DNA of 64,000 bases from NCBI GenBank assembly GCA_002010215.1, contig MTMY01000047.1:1-64000 (forward strand), in the 5' to 3' direction. This stretch comes from Archaeoglobus sp. JdFR-37 (GTDB lineage: Archaea > Halobacteriota > Archaeoglobi > Archaeoglobales > Archaeoglobaceae). Shown one piece after another: positions 1-7,350 of the stretch. Under the pieces are notes generated by a model. That model saw only the letters and a program-made list of their open reading frames with translations, ran no database searches and was not told the origin of the DNA. Within the stretch, counting starts at the first letter, position 1. Each line of letters starts with the position of its first letter. The position numbers were made by a program, and so were the translations under genes.

Positions 1-108
1 GAAGTTTCATCGCCGGTGAAGGTGAAGTACAGGCTTACAGAGAAAGGAAGGGATCTTGCCAGGGTTGTGGAGGAGGTAAGAACGTGGGGTGAGAGATGGA
101 GAGAGTGA
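1..108 (+). CDS. HxlR-type winged-helix regulator, C-terminal fragment
   Basis: An open frame enters at the window edge and stops at TGA 106-108, giving 35 residues. It contains VKYRLTEKGRDLARVV and later WGERW, which match the end of the recognition wing and the last helix of HxlR/MarR-like winged-helix regulators (the 'Y.LTe.G..L...l..l..Wg..w' pattern). Everything upstream, including the DNA-binding helix, is outside the window, so target and effector cannot be judged. It converges with the small minus-strand genes that follow. Confidence 0.7.
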   Translation, partial: EVSSPVKVKYRLTEKGRDLARVVEEVRTWGERWRE

Positions 109-124
109 GATGAGAAGTGAGATG

Positions 125-406
125 TTAAATTATTGCGTATTTGTACATTTTCATTTTTGTAATGCTACCATCACTTGTAAACTCTGATTTGGACAGGACT
201 ACGTATTTACCGGTAATTTCCTGAATTATTGAAGCTACAGCTATTGCATAAGGACAAAAAGCCTTTTCAGGTTTGAGGATATCATGAATTCCAGATTTTG
301 CTAATTTACATTTGCCCACTTTTAGTTCAAAAACATCGTCACCAATTTTTGTAAAATCTACATCCTCTATGCGACCTCTAACTATAAAAATGTTTAATAG
401 TTTCAT
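125..406 (-). CDS. Hypothetical protein, 93 aa, one conserved-looking CPY motif
   Basis: I do not recognise this protein. It is a small soluble protein with no signal peptide or membrane segment. The second half, around AFCPYAIAVASIIQEITG and a following 'SEFTSDGS' segment, resembles the C-terminal part of compact alpha/beta sensor-like domains in which a Cys-Pro pair precedes a helix; this is only an impression. The ATG at 404-406 lies 4 nt after the stop of the 59-residue gene at 411-590, so the two are almost certainly cotranscribed. The sequence is more AT-rich than the ribosomal genes of the window, in keeping with an accessory location. Confidence 0.6.
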   Translation of the reverse strand: MKLLNIFIVRGRIEDVDFTKIGDDVFELKVGKCKLAKSGIHDILKPEKAFCPYAIAVASIIQEITGKYVVLSKSEFTSDGSITKMKMYKYAII

Positions 407-410
407 GACA

Positions 411-590
411 TTACTTTCGAGATTTATCTACTGAATATCCAAATTTACCTAAAAACTGTGGGATTTGTTTGGCTGCAAGAATTAACGCACTTCTATTTGG
501 AGCATTAATGGAACTTCCTAAGGCATAAAGTCTCGAATGTAGGAAAAATATCGCTTCACTCTCTAATGAATTTACACTTTCCGCATCCAT
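411..590 (-). CDS. Hypothetical protein, 59 aa, first gene of a two-gene unit
   Basis: The frame runs from ATG 588-590 to TAA 411-413 and encodes 59 residues beginning MDAESVNSLESEAIFFLHSR. It is too short for most ORF finders. Support comes from a good TATA box centred about 26 nt upstream of the ATG (leaderless start) and from the 4-nt gap to the next gene. The product is predicted to be mostly helical and basic toward its C-terminus; no family was recognised. It may form a small complex with the 93-residue neighbour, which is inference from operon structure only. Confidence 0.5.
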   Translation of the reverse strand: MDAESVNSLESEAIFFLHSRLYALGSSINAPNRSALILAAKQIPQFLGKFGYSVDKSRK

Positions 591-608
591 AATCAGTTGA
601 GCTATACA

Positions 609-622
609 TCTTATATAAAATA
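609..622 (-). promoter_or_regulatory. TATA box for the 590/406 two-gene unit
   Basis: On the minus strand the sequence reads TTTTATATAA at 611-620, centred near 616, which places transcription start at about 590, on the ATG itself. This fits a leaderless archaeal promoter. The rest of 623-775 is AT-rich and contains no gene or structure I can name. Confidence 0.5.
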
Positions 623-775
623 TTTATCTAGGGACTATTTTCTATCAAAATCGACAATATTTCAGATCAAACTTTTTAAGTTATTGAAACTACCGTCTCT
701 CTTTTCGCCTCAGTTCCGAAAAAGATTATAATACTCTGATCAGCTAATTTTCGCTACTCTAGCATCTCTCCGTCT

Positions 776-1234
776 TTATGGGTGCAGACTTTCGATCATT
801 TTTGTATGCTTCTTTTCCCATTCTAATAATTTTGAAATAACTTCCATCACCTTTTCCATTTTACTGCCCTTATCTTCTTCATTCAGAGTCTCCATTTCTC
901 TGAGAATGTCTTTATAAAGGTCTCTAGCCATCTCCTCCACTTTTCTCAAAACATAAAGTCTTTCGTGGCCGAATAGGTCTTCAATATCGTATTCTTTGAG
1001 ACTCCTCTGAGTTTGTGGATCCTCTCCAAGAAAAAGTAGGAGATCCTCAAGGATAAGTCTGTGTAATTCTGATTCTTTGTATATCTGGAAAATTACGCTT
1101 TTTTTCTTTTTATCTTCTTCTGCGAGGTACGTTCTGAACATTACGTTTGCCTCATTCGCCTCTACTTCGATAGCTCTCTTCAGGAGTTGAACTATGAGTT
1201 TGCTCTTCAACTCAGCATCGTTCATCAAACTCAC
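776..1234 (-). CDS. Ferritin-like four-helix protein (rubrerythrin-type fold), putative
   Basis: The 152-residue product is almost wholly helical and acidic. An early helix has EVEANEANVMF, a second has YKESELHRLILEDLL, and the last has LEWEKKHTKMIESL; the last shows the ExxH spacing typical of diiron ferritin-like helices, while the second has E at -2 and -4 from His rather than -3. The family assignment is therefore tentative: a ferritin-like or rubrerythrin-like carboxylate protein, possibly with an altered or absent metal site. The GTG start at 1234 is preceded by GAGGGGG at a workable distance. It is just upstream of a decayed ABC ATPase, which reads the same way but appears unrelated. 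Confidence 0.45.
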   Translation of the reverse strand: MSLMNDAELKSKLIVQLLKRAIEVEANEANVMFRTYLAEEDKKKKSVIFQIYKESELHRLILEDLLLFLGEDPQTQRSLKEYDIEDLFGHERLYVLRKVEEMARDLYKDILREMETLNEEDKGSKMEKVMEVISKLLEWEKKHTKMIESLHP

Positions 1235-1247
1235 GCTAGATACCCCC

Positions 1248-2308
1248 TCATAAATAAAAATATAAGAAATTAATTAAATTGAGTCTAAAATTTTTGCCAG
1301 TACTTCGGATATTTGGCTCATCAAGAAAACAGAGTGGTCTGTGAGAGTGTCTGAGCTTCATCCTCACTCTCGCTTTGAGAGGAAGAAGAATATCATGATG
1401 CTGCAGGCATCTGACAGTCTCACCAGACGGCAGGAGAATCGTGTAGAGGTGGTGCACTCCCTGAAACACTCTCTCCACAATCACTCCTTCTCCATCCTTA
1501 TTTTCTTCAATATCAATGAAATCTGGTCTAATCAGAACTTTAACAATATCTCCCTCTGAGAATGATCCTTCAGCCCCAAATTCACCCAGAATTGTGACAA
1601 TTACTCCGTTCTCAACTCTCCCTTCAATAAAGTCTGCAATGCCAACAAACTGTGCTACGAAAGTAGTTGCAGGCATGTGAAAAACCGCCTCAGGAGTGCC
1701 GACCTGCTTAAGCCTGCCCTCTCTCATAACACCTGTCCTGTCTGCCATGAATAAACCCCCCTCCTGATCATGGGTGACGAAGATTGCCGTGATTCCAGCT
1801 TCCGAAAGCATCTTTCTGATATCTGTCCTTATCTTCTTCCTGAGATCGACGTCGAGGTTTGAAAACGGCTCATCCAGAAGAATTACCTCCGGCTCAGAAG
1901 CAAGAGAACGGGCAATAGCAACCCTCTGCTGCTGCCCGCTTGAAAGCTCGTGTGGGTACCGTTCCTCCATTCCGGAAAGCCCAACAAGTTCCAAGGATTC
2001 TCTGATTCTCCTCCTCACTTCATTCTTTCCGAGGTTTCTCAGTCCAAACGCCACGTTTTCATAGACAGTCATGTGGGGAAAGAGTGCGTAATCCTGAAAG
2101 ACTATGTCAACCTTCCTCTTCTCAGGCGGTACCCAGATGCTTTTTCCTGCAACAGACATGGTACCTATCTCAACCTTCCCGCTATCTGGCTTTTCAAGCC
2201 CGGCAATCAGTTTTAGCGTTGTTGTCTTGCCACAGCTAGAGGGGCCGAGAAGACAGAATATCTCCCCTTCTCTTTCATCTCGACTATCTGCACTGCAGCA
2301 CTCCTCAC
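1248..2308 (-). pseudogene. ABC transporter ATPase (FbpC/PotA-like, TOBE domain), frameshifted
   Basis: An open frame of 303 residues (1248-2159) has the Q-loop (IVFQDYALFPHMTV), signature (LSSGQQQRVAIARSL), Walker B (VILLDEPFSNLD), H-loop (VTHDQ) and a C-terminal TOBE-like region. The Walker A (LLGPSSCGKTTTL) lies upstream of that ATG in the same frame, at about 2210-2255, but that frame has no start codon and meets TAA just above. An N-terminal beta strand with a GTG at 2306-2308 (VRSAAVQIVEMKEKG) is in another frame. So the gene carries a frameshift near 2265-2275 and the N-terminal domain is also shorter than usual. No permease or binding protein is adjacent. It looks like a relic of an iron- or anion-type importer. 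Confidence 0.7.
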
Positions 2309-2443
2309 CTTAACACCCCCTTTGAAATTTAGGGAAACCTAATAATTTAAAAATTTTTCGGACAACCTAATAAAGATAACAGCTCTTTATTGATTATTTA
2401 ATAAATATTAAAAATATTAACGAAATAATTAATAAATAAAAAA
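2309..2443. other. AT-rich intergenic region
   Basis: This 135-bp stretch between the decayed ABC gene and the copper operon is strongly AT-rich (for example repeated TTAATAAATA-like runs near 2390-2430). It probably holds the 3' end signals of the operon transcribed from the right; T-rich runs on the minus strand would serve as an archaeal terminator. No gene was found. Confidence 0.35.
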
Positions 2444-2914
2444 CTAAATAACAACGATCCTTCCAACCATCTGATTCTTGTGGTATTTGCACACAAGGTC
2501 GTAGCTTCCAGCCTCATTGAACTTGACAAGTATTGATTTACCTGGACCTAGTGGCTCATCGACCAGCGGCTCATCGTGGCCAGATTCGAAAATTGTAACG
2601 GTATGTGTGCCCTCTTCGTTCCTAAACTCAATAATCTGTCCTTCTTTCACCTCAATGTTTGCTGGAGAAAACTCAAAGTTCTTGAGAGTTACTGTAACAG
2701 CTGGCTCACCTTCATCAACAACCACAGCCTCTTCATGAGCCTCAGCCCCTTCTTCATGGTCTTCTTCAGCTTTTTCAGGTGTGCTTACCGGTGTGCTGGC
2801 CGGAGTACTTACTGGTGTACTAATTTCCTTAACCTCTGGTTTGGACTGCTGAGCACATCCTGCTACAAGAACTGCCAGAACCAGCAGTGCTACCAGAATG
2901 TATACTTTCCTCAT
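2444..2914 (-). CDS. Blue-copper (plastocyanin-like) lipoprotein
   Basis: The 156-residue product has a basic N-terminus, a hydrophobic segment and a lipobox-like VAGC, so it is probably a membrane-tethered extracytoplasmic lipoprotein. A Thr/Pro/Ser linker (about residues 30-50) and an acidic His/Glu stretch precede a cupredoxin domain (about 75-156). The copper ligands appear to be His in THTVT, then Cys and His in DLVCKYHKNQM with Met. The ATG at 2914 is preferred over GTG 2923 because AAAGGAGG is well placed before it. It is the last gene of the copper/Fe-S operon and is a likely soluble-side electron carrier for the CuA proteins upstream. Confidence 0.8.
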   Translation of the reverse strand: MRKVYILVALLVLAVLVAGCAQQSKPEVKEISTPVSTPASTPVSTPEKAEEDHEEGAEAHEEAVVVDEGEPAVTVTLKNFEFSPANIEVKEGQIIEFRNEEGTHTVTIFESGHDEPLVDEPLGPGKSILVKFNEAGSYDLVCKYHKNQMVGRIVVI

Positions 2915-2944
2915 ATCTACCACCTCCTTTTATTTATCTCTTAT

Positions 2945-3412
2945 TCATCTCACCTCAAAAAACACCGAATCACCCAATACGGGCTGAGAAGGACCTTCAC
3001 CCACCATAGGGATGACGGTGTATCTGCCTTCGGGAGCGTCCTTACCTACATAAACTTCAAATGTTGCCTTCTGATTTTCTCCAATCACCCCTTCTTTAAC
3101 CGCGTAGATCTCCCCTTTAGGTGTGTAAATGACAATTTTTGCATAGAATCCAGAGTAGTCCATTTTCATTCCGGGAGCAAGGGCGTACACGGTTATCGAT
3201 AGCTTGGATGGCTTAGTGATGACGTTCTGGCTAACCAGTGCTGTAGGCTCCAACATATCTACCATCATCTGGCGCATTTCCTTCATGCGTTCTGTATTCT
3301 CATTTATTGGTTCATTTGTTATAGCCGTGTATCCCGATGTAATAGCCCAACTCGCTAGTATTAACACAAAAAACAAAATAGGGGGGAATTTTAAGACTTT
3401 ACCGAATCCCAT
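2945..3412 (-). CDS. Membrane-anchored Ig-like extracytoplasmic protein
   Basis: One N-terminal membrane helix (about residues 8-28) is followed by a roughly 120-residue beta-rich domain, with phrases such as KLSITVYALAPGM and GRYTVIPMVGEGPS resembling FixH/YtkA- or CopC-like Ig folds. No clear metal ligands beyond several Met residues (RMKEMRQMMVDM near 42-53), which could bind Cu(I) but need not. It is the fourth gene of the operon, 2 nt from the CuA cupredoxin gene. Role unknown; an assembly or scaffold factor for the copper proteins is plausible from context. Confidence 0.55.
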   Translation of the reverse strand: MGFGKVLKFPPILFFVLILASWAITSGYTAITNEPINENTERMKEMRQMMVDMLEPTALVSQNVITKPSKLSITVYALAPGMKMDYSGFYAKIVIYTPKGEIYAVKEGVIGENQKATFEVYVGKDAPEGRYTVIPMVGEGPSQPVLGDSVFFEVR

Positions 3413-3414
3413 TT

Positions 3415-3822
3415 TTATTCACCCTCCACAATTATAACCCCTTTCATGAAATTATGCATGGGGCTGCACATTATCGTACACTTGAATACGTAAACACCTT
3501 CCTTATCCGCAACAAATTCAAAAGCCTTCTTTTCTCCAGGCTTTATTTCCCCAAGATCCACCCCTAGACTTTTTATTGTGAAGCCGTGGGTTACATCCAT
3601 CCCTTCTACAACAATCCTGACCTTTTCTCCTTTTTTCACCTTTATTACGCTGGGTTCAAAACCTCCTGCTTCTTTTACTTGTGCTCTGATAACAATGGTT
3701 TTGGGTTCTTTCTTCTCAGGATTAAGCACATCATCCCACATCGGAAGGAAAATGGCTGTTACTGATAGAACCACCAGCATTAAAGCCAAACCCTCAAACA
3801 ATACAATACCCTTCCTAGACAT
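3415..3822 (-). CDS. Membrane-anchored CuA-type cupredoxin
   Basis: The 135-residue protein has one N-terminal membrane helix (about 8-27) and a cupredoxin domain. The full CuA binuclear copper set is visible: His79 in VTHGF, then Cys115-x3-Cys119-x3-His123-x2-Met126 (CTIMCSPMHNFM), the pattern of cytochrome oxidase subunit II and NosZ. It ends only 9 nt before the CuA-polyferredoxin fusion gene starts reading toward it, so the operon encodes two CuA domains. There is no heme-copper oxidase subunit I in the window, so this is not simply an oxidase subunit. It probably accepts or passes electrons on the outer membrane face. Confidence 0.85.
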   Translation of the reverse strand: MSRKGIVLFEGLALMLVVLSVTAIFLPMWDDVLNPEKKEPKTIVIRAQVKEAGGFEPSVIKVKKGEKVRIVVEGMDVTHGFTIKSLGVDLGEIKPGEKKAFEFVADKEGVYVFKCTIMCSPMHNFMKGVIIVEGE

Positions 3823-3831
3823 TTTTTCACC

Positions 3832-5856
3832 TCATCCTGCAACTATCCAAACGAATACCAGTCCAGCCATTGTATGGAGAATACCCATGACCAAAGTCGC
3901 TCTAAAGGCTTTAGCATGGTCGTTGAGGAGTTCCCTGGCTATATTATATGTGGTATTTATAGCTAGGGCCAATCCTATCAGCAACAGTGGTGCCTGAAGG
4001 TACGGCAATACTTCCGGACTGATTGGGTTCCACTCAAATTTCGTGCCAAATATGTTCCAGCCCCACCCTAGAGGATCAGAAAACGCAGTTATTGGGTAAG
4101 CCCAGTTCACCAGAATGAGTGAGAATGCAAAAGCGAGCCACAGGAACAATCCGTAGGGGACCAGTGCGTAACTGAAGGAAAGGAATAGTTGCCTCGTTGA
4201 TATGCCATTTTCACCTGCTAATTTCTTGGCAAGCCATGAGAATCCGTAAAATACTGCCGGATAACCCACAAGTGCAACCCCTGCTACTATTAATGCCCAT
4301 TTGAACCAGTTGTTTAGACCTTCCAGTGATGGTGTTAACAGACCAATTGTCGCCAGGTTGGCACCGTATATTATCCCCATGTTTCCCCAATCCTTAATCC
4401 AGAAGTAAGGGCCGAAGAAAACTAATTCGTAGAACACTGCCAATGTAAATCTTATGAAACCCATCCATGCTTCATCAAACTTATTCTTTGCTTTCGCAGC
4501 AATCTTGGCCAAATCTTGGCCAATCATTCTTAATTTAAGAGTCATGTTGTCGAGAGGGCAGGATCTAAGACATTCGTAGCACTGCCCACAGTAGGTATTC
4601 TCGTTGTGTCCACCAGGATATATCTTCCAAGGACACCCGTAACCGGTTGGGCTACCTCTTATGCACTCTTTTGGTCGATGTTTGTCACATACAGACTTGT
4701 CTCTACTTCTTACAGCAAAAATTGAAGCATTAGAGTGGTAACCTATGTATCCATTAGCCGGGCATATGCTTCTGCAGAAGTTTCTCTGGGGGTCAAATAT
4801 GATATGGGTAAACAAAGGTATGGCTATCAGCAATGCAAACAACAAACCAGTCACTACCGGTCTTGTAACAAGCCATGGCACGATAAGGGATATGCCAAGG
4901 AAGCTCAAGGCAGATACCCACATGTTATTAAGGCTTTTAGGCCACTTTTTACCCAAAGATGTCCACTTTCTTGGATTGTGAACACTGTATATTCTTCTTC
5001 TAGCAATCCACTCTCCGAATGCTGGAAGAGGACAGATAGTACACCAAGTTCTACTTCCAAATAAGATTAGAAACTCAACTGCCGCAAACCAGAGTATCCA
5101 CACGACGGCTATGGAGAAATTCTTGTTGCCTGTCGGGTTTCCAAAAAATCCGGCAGCTAATACTACCATGAAGATTAGGAGATTGGGTAAAATGAGGGTA
5201 AAGTGTGCTCCCCTCCACTGTAGGAACCTCTTGAGAATTGGTCCTATGACTCTTACCTTCAGCAGATCTAGATCTTTATCTAGGGAGACTCCAAGCATTC
5301 TGTTTTCTGGTGCTCGTGAAGTGTATAGGAGTGTTAAACCTGCAATAGTAAATGTTGAAGCCATTAGTATGTAAAAGAAGATGTTGGGTTTGACAATAAT
5401 ATCAGAGACCATAAATGGGTGTAGGGGGCCGCATGTTACAGAACATCGAAGCTTGATTTTTCCCGGTTTGTTGAAGGTTATCGGGCCGACTTCAACAATT
5501 TTTCCTGGTTCAATAACTATTCTATTGTCCCCAACTGCAGTAGGAGTGTATCCATCGATATAAAAGCCATGTGTGACATCTCCACTTATGACTCTAAATA
5601 CAATCCTGTCTCCCTCTTCGACTTCTAGAACACTTGGTTCTGATCCTTCAGGATATACTATTATTTTTGAACCGTCTTGAATTGCTTTTATTGCAAACCC
5701 AAACTGATATGCTTTGACAAATACTATCTTTGCATCCCCGTGGTCGTGAGGGTCGTTGAGCCACTCTTTTTCGCTAACAACATGGGCATTAACTGGGATG
5801 CCTAGAAGAAAGGCCAGTAAAATTGCTGAAATTATTACTAATATCTTACTACTCAT
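3832..5856 (-). CDS. CuA cupredoxin fused to a NapH/NosR-like polyferredoxin membrane protein
   Basis: The 674-residue product has a signal/anchor (5-24), a cupredoxin domain (about 40-155) with His96, Cys138, Cys142, His146 and Met149 in CuA spacing, then about ten membrane segments. Between these lie NapH/NosR-type cysteine motifs WCTICP (272, 275) and FCRSICP (361, 365), followed by a cytoplasmic Cys-rich part (390, 398, 408) and a classical CxxCxxCxxxCP (423-433). Bacterial NosR carries an extracytoplasmic flavin domain at the corresponding end; here a CuA domain replaces it. The inferred role is moving electrons between the quinone pool or cytoplasmic donors and an external copper centre. 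The first 8 nt overlap the upstream gene, so they are translationally coupled. Confidence 0.8.
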   Translation of the reverse strand: MSSKILVIISAILLAFLLGIPVNAHVVSEKEWLNDPHDHGDAKIVFVKAYQFGFAIKAIQDGSKIIVYPEGSEPSVLEVEEGDRIVFRVISGDVTHGFYIDGYTPTAVGDNRIVIEPGKIVEVGPITFNKPGKIKLRCSVTCGPLHPFMVSDIIVKPNIFFYILMASTFTIAGLTLLYTSRAPENRMLGVSLDKDLDLLKVRVIGPILKRFLQWRGAHFTLILPNLLIFMVVLAAGFFGNPTGNKNFSIAVVWILWFAAVEFLILFGSRTWCTICPLPAFGEWIARRRIYSVHNPRKWTSLGKKWPKSLNNMWVSALSFLGISLIVPWLVTRPVVTGLLFALLIAIPLFTHIIFDPQRNFCRSICPANGYIGYHSNASIFAVRSRDKSVCDKHRPKECIRGSPTGYGCPWKIYPGGHNENTYCGQCYECLRSCPLDNMTLKLRMIGQDLAKIAAKAKNKFDEAWMGFIRFTLAVFYELVFFGPYFWIKDWGNMGIIYGANLATIGLLTPSLEGLNNWFKWALIVAGVALVGYPAVFYGFSWLAKKLAGENGISTRQLFLSFSYALVPYGLFLWLAFAFSLILVNWAYPITAFSDPLGWGWNIFGTKFEWNPISPEVLPYLQAPLLLIGLALAINTTYNIARELLNDHAKAFRATLVMGILHTMAGLVFVWIVAG

Positions 5857-6274
5857 TTGATCCCTCCTTTAAAGTTTTATATTTCTTCCAAATTGTATCA
5901 GAGATTCTACTAAGGAGTTCAGAATAGGTTGGGTCAAGACCATCTGGATCTTTATCATCATTCCTCATTTCATCCAATTCGTCCCAGATAAACGAGGCTA
6001 GATTTTTACCTACCTCATACAGCTCGTTAGCCTCATCCACCTCTGAGGTATGCCTTCTGCCGGTAAGAGAAAGAACAGAATACAGAAGGATTGAACCACA
6101 ATAGGCTGCCTCACTTCTTTTATCAAGCCCTTCTTTTCTGGCTTTATAGATGTATTCTAGGACGTCAAGAGCGGGTTTAATGGCATCATCTCTGGAAAGA
6201 TCGTTTTTTCTGCTCCAGTACCATTTGTAAATGGCACTAGTTAGCTTCTGGATAGCTTCACTTTCCCCACCCAT
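5849..6274 (-). CDS. Helical soluble protein, first gene of the copper/Fe-S operon
   Basis: The 141-residue product has no membrane segment or signal peptide and is predicted to be all helical, with conserved-looking Trp/Tyr (YKWYWSRKN near residue 16) and an acidic C-terminus. I do not recognise the family. It overlaps the CuA-polyferredoxin gene by 8 nt, so a cytoplasmic accessory or Fe-S/maturation chaperone for that protein is a reasonable but unproven guess. Its promoter carries a TATA-like TTTAAATG near 6330-6337 and the palindromic operator at 6348-6368 lies just upstream of that. Confidence 0.55.
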   Translation of the reverse strand: MGGESEAIQKLTSAIYKWYWSRKNDLSRDDAIKPALDVLEYIYKARKEGLDKRSEAAYCGSILLYSVLSLTGRRHTSEVDEANELYEVGKNLASFIWDELDEMRNDDKDPDGLDPTYSELLSRISDTIWKKYKTLKEGSNE

Positions 6275-6347
6275 TTGTTTAACCCCCTAATCCGCCAATC
6301 CAGTCTCAGGGTATCCTTGCTTGACACAACATTTAAACAGGTACAAT

Positions 6348-6368
6348 GATTCTCATTTTGTGAGAACA
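6348..6368. promoter_or_regulatory. Operator copy 1: palindrome upstream of the copper/Fe-S operon
   Basis: GATTCTCAT-TTT-GTGAGAACA is an imperfect 9-3-9 inverted repeat with the core TTCTCA/TGAGAA. It sits about 12-15 bp upstream of the predicted TATA/BRE of the gene starting at 6274. The same core, with the same 3-nt spacer, recurs at 6936-6956 next to the regulator gene. Position upstream of TATA fits an activator, or a repressor that blocks TFB. Confidence 0.6.
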
Positions 6369-6369
6369 A

Positions 6370-6894
6370 CTATCTCTTGCGATAGAATGTGTACATAATA
6401 AAAAAGATGGCTGCTAACATCAGTGCTAAAGCAATTAATCCATAATCCGATTTTGTTTTATTAGATGGGAAGAAATTTGGCTTCACATCGATGTAAAATC
6501 TATCCCCATATTGCTTTCCCTCATACTGAAACGTGTATAAAATAAAATATCTTCCTTCTTTGTCAAAGGTGTAGTTCAGTTCATAATGTCCCTTATGAGG
6601 GTTTTTTTGTAGTAAAAAGGTAGCGTAACTGCTATCTCTAGAAATTACAAGCGTAAGGTTGTTAACATCAATTGCCTCGAAGCTACTAGCATTCTGAAAA
6701 TGGAATACAATATTTACCACTTCTTCTGAAAGAGGAGAGTCTGGTTTTATTTCAGTAGTTATTAATACTCCATTTATTTTATCTGAATAATAAGTTGCTG
6801 CTAAAAGATTCATGTATATGCTTAATACAGAAATGTTTAATAATAATAGTAATAAAATAAAGGAAGTAATAGGAAGCCTTCTTGTAATTCTCAT
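6370..6894 (-). CDS. Bitopic membrane protein with extracytoplasmic Ig-like domain
   Basis: The 174-residue product has an N-terminal hydrophobic segment (about 9-32), an extracytoplasmic beta domain (about 40-140; NIVFHFQNASSF and RYFILYTFQYEGKQYG suggest a YtkA/Ig-like fold) and a C-terminal membrane helix followed by a basic tail (YRKR). No metal ligands are obvious. The ATG at 6892-6894 is about 26 nt from the TATA-like TTAAATATAA on the minus strand (6915-6924), so a leaderless start is likely. It is divergent from the winged-helix regulator and shares the palindrome with it, so it probably belongs to the same regulon as the copper operon. Confidence 0.6.
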   Translation of the reverse strand: MRITRRLPITSFILLLLLLNISVLSIYMNLLAATYYSDKINGVLITTEIKPDSPLSEEVVNIVFHFQNASSFEAIDVNNLTLVISRDSSYATFLLQKNPHKGHYELNYTFDKEGRYFILYTFQYEGKQYGDRFYIDVKPNFFPSNKTKSDYGLIALALMLAAIFFIMYTFYRKR

Positions 6895-6935
6895 ATTATG
6901 TTAATGACTTTTTGTTATATTTAACATATGGTGAC

Positions 6936-6956
6936 AATTCTCATAGTATGAGAATT
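6936..6956. promoter_or_regulatory. Operator copy 2: perfect palindrome between divergent promoters
   Basis: AATTCTCAT-AGT-ATGAGAATT is a perfect 9-3-9 inverted repeat. It lies midway between the minus-strand TATA (6915-6924) and a plus-strand TATA-like TTTAATAAAA (6967-6976), about 10-12 bp from each. This placement suits control of both the membrane protein at 6370-6894 and the regulator at 7003-7350, and matches operator copy 1. Confidence 0.65.
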
Positions 6957-7002
6957 AAACGACACATTTAATAAAAAATGGGGGGAAGAAGGTAAATCAT
7001 CC

Positions 7003-7350
7003 ATGAATGATAGAAAAAAGAGATATCTTAAGTACCTGTGTAACGAGCACTCAAATAAGATTTTGGTATCGCTGATGGAGAAAGAATTATCTGCAAATGA
7101 GATAAGCAAAGAGTGTAACATTCCCCTCCAGACAGTTTACAGAATCCTGAAGCAGCTGGAGAACGATGGGCTCATCAGAGTGAGCAGAATGAAGCTTGAT
7201 GAACAGGGCCATCACTTCAAAATATTTAAGGCTAATGTAATTCGAATTCTAGTAATGGTGGATGGGAATGGGGTTGAAATTAGGCTGTTTGAAGAAGATA
7301 AGGCAGAACGTCTCGCATCATTATGGAAGAGTCTTAAGGAGGTGAAATGA
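7003..7350 (+). CDS. Winged-helix transcriptional regulator of the copper redox locus
   Basis: The 115-residue protein begins with a basic helix, then a helix-turn-helix (LSANEISKECNIPLQTVYRI, about residues 29-48) and a wing ending in GLIRVSRMKLDEQGHHFKIF. This is the ArsR/TrmB-like winged-helix fold common in archaea. No metal-binding Cys cluster is seen except one Cys in the helix; the DEQGHH stretch could bind metal. The gene overlaps none but abuts the next one (stop TGA 7348-7350, GTG 7351). Its autoregulation through the 6936-6956 palindrome and control of the operon at 6274 are inferred from site sharing. Confidence 0.75.
   Translation: MNDRKKRYLKYLCNEHSNKILVSLMEKELSANEISKECNIPLQTVYRILKQLENDGLIRVSRMKLDEQGHHFKIFKANVIRILVMVDGNGVEIRLFEEDKAERLASLWKSLKEVK

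Noticed and set aside
3415-5856. Cytochrome oxidase subunit II genes
   Set aside because: The CuA ligands are there, but there is no subunit I or other oxidase gene and one CuA domain is fused to a polyferredoxin, so calling them oxidase subunits is not justified.
6886-6906. Third copy of the TTCTCA/TGAGAA palindrome
   Set aside because: AATTCTCAT-ATT-ATGTTAATG keeps only one half-site, and that half is the start codon region (Met-Arg-Ile) of the gene itself. A similar chance match lies at the end of the metal ATPase gene (about 7788-7797).
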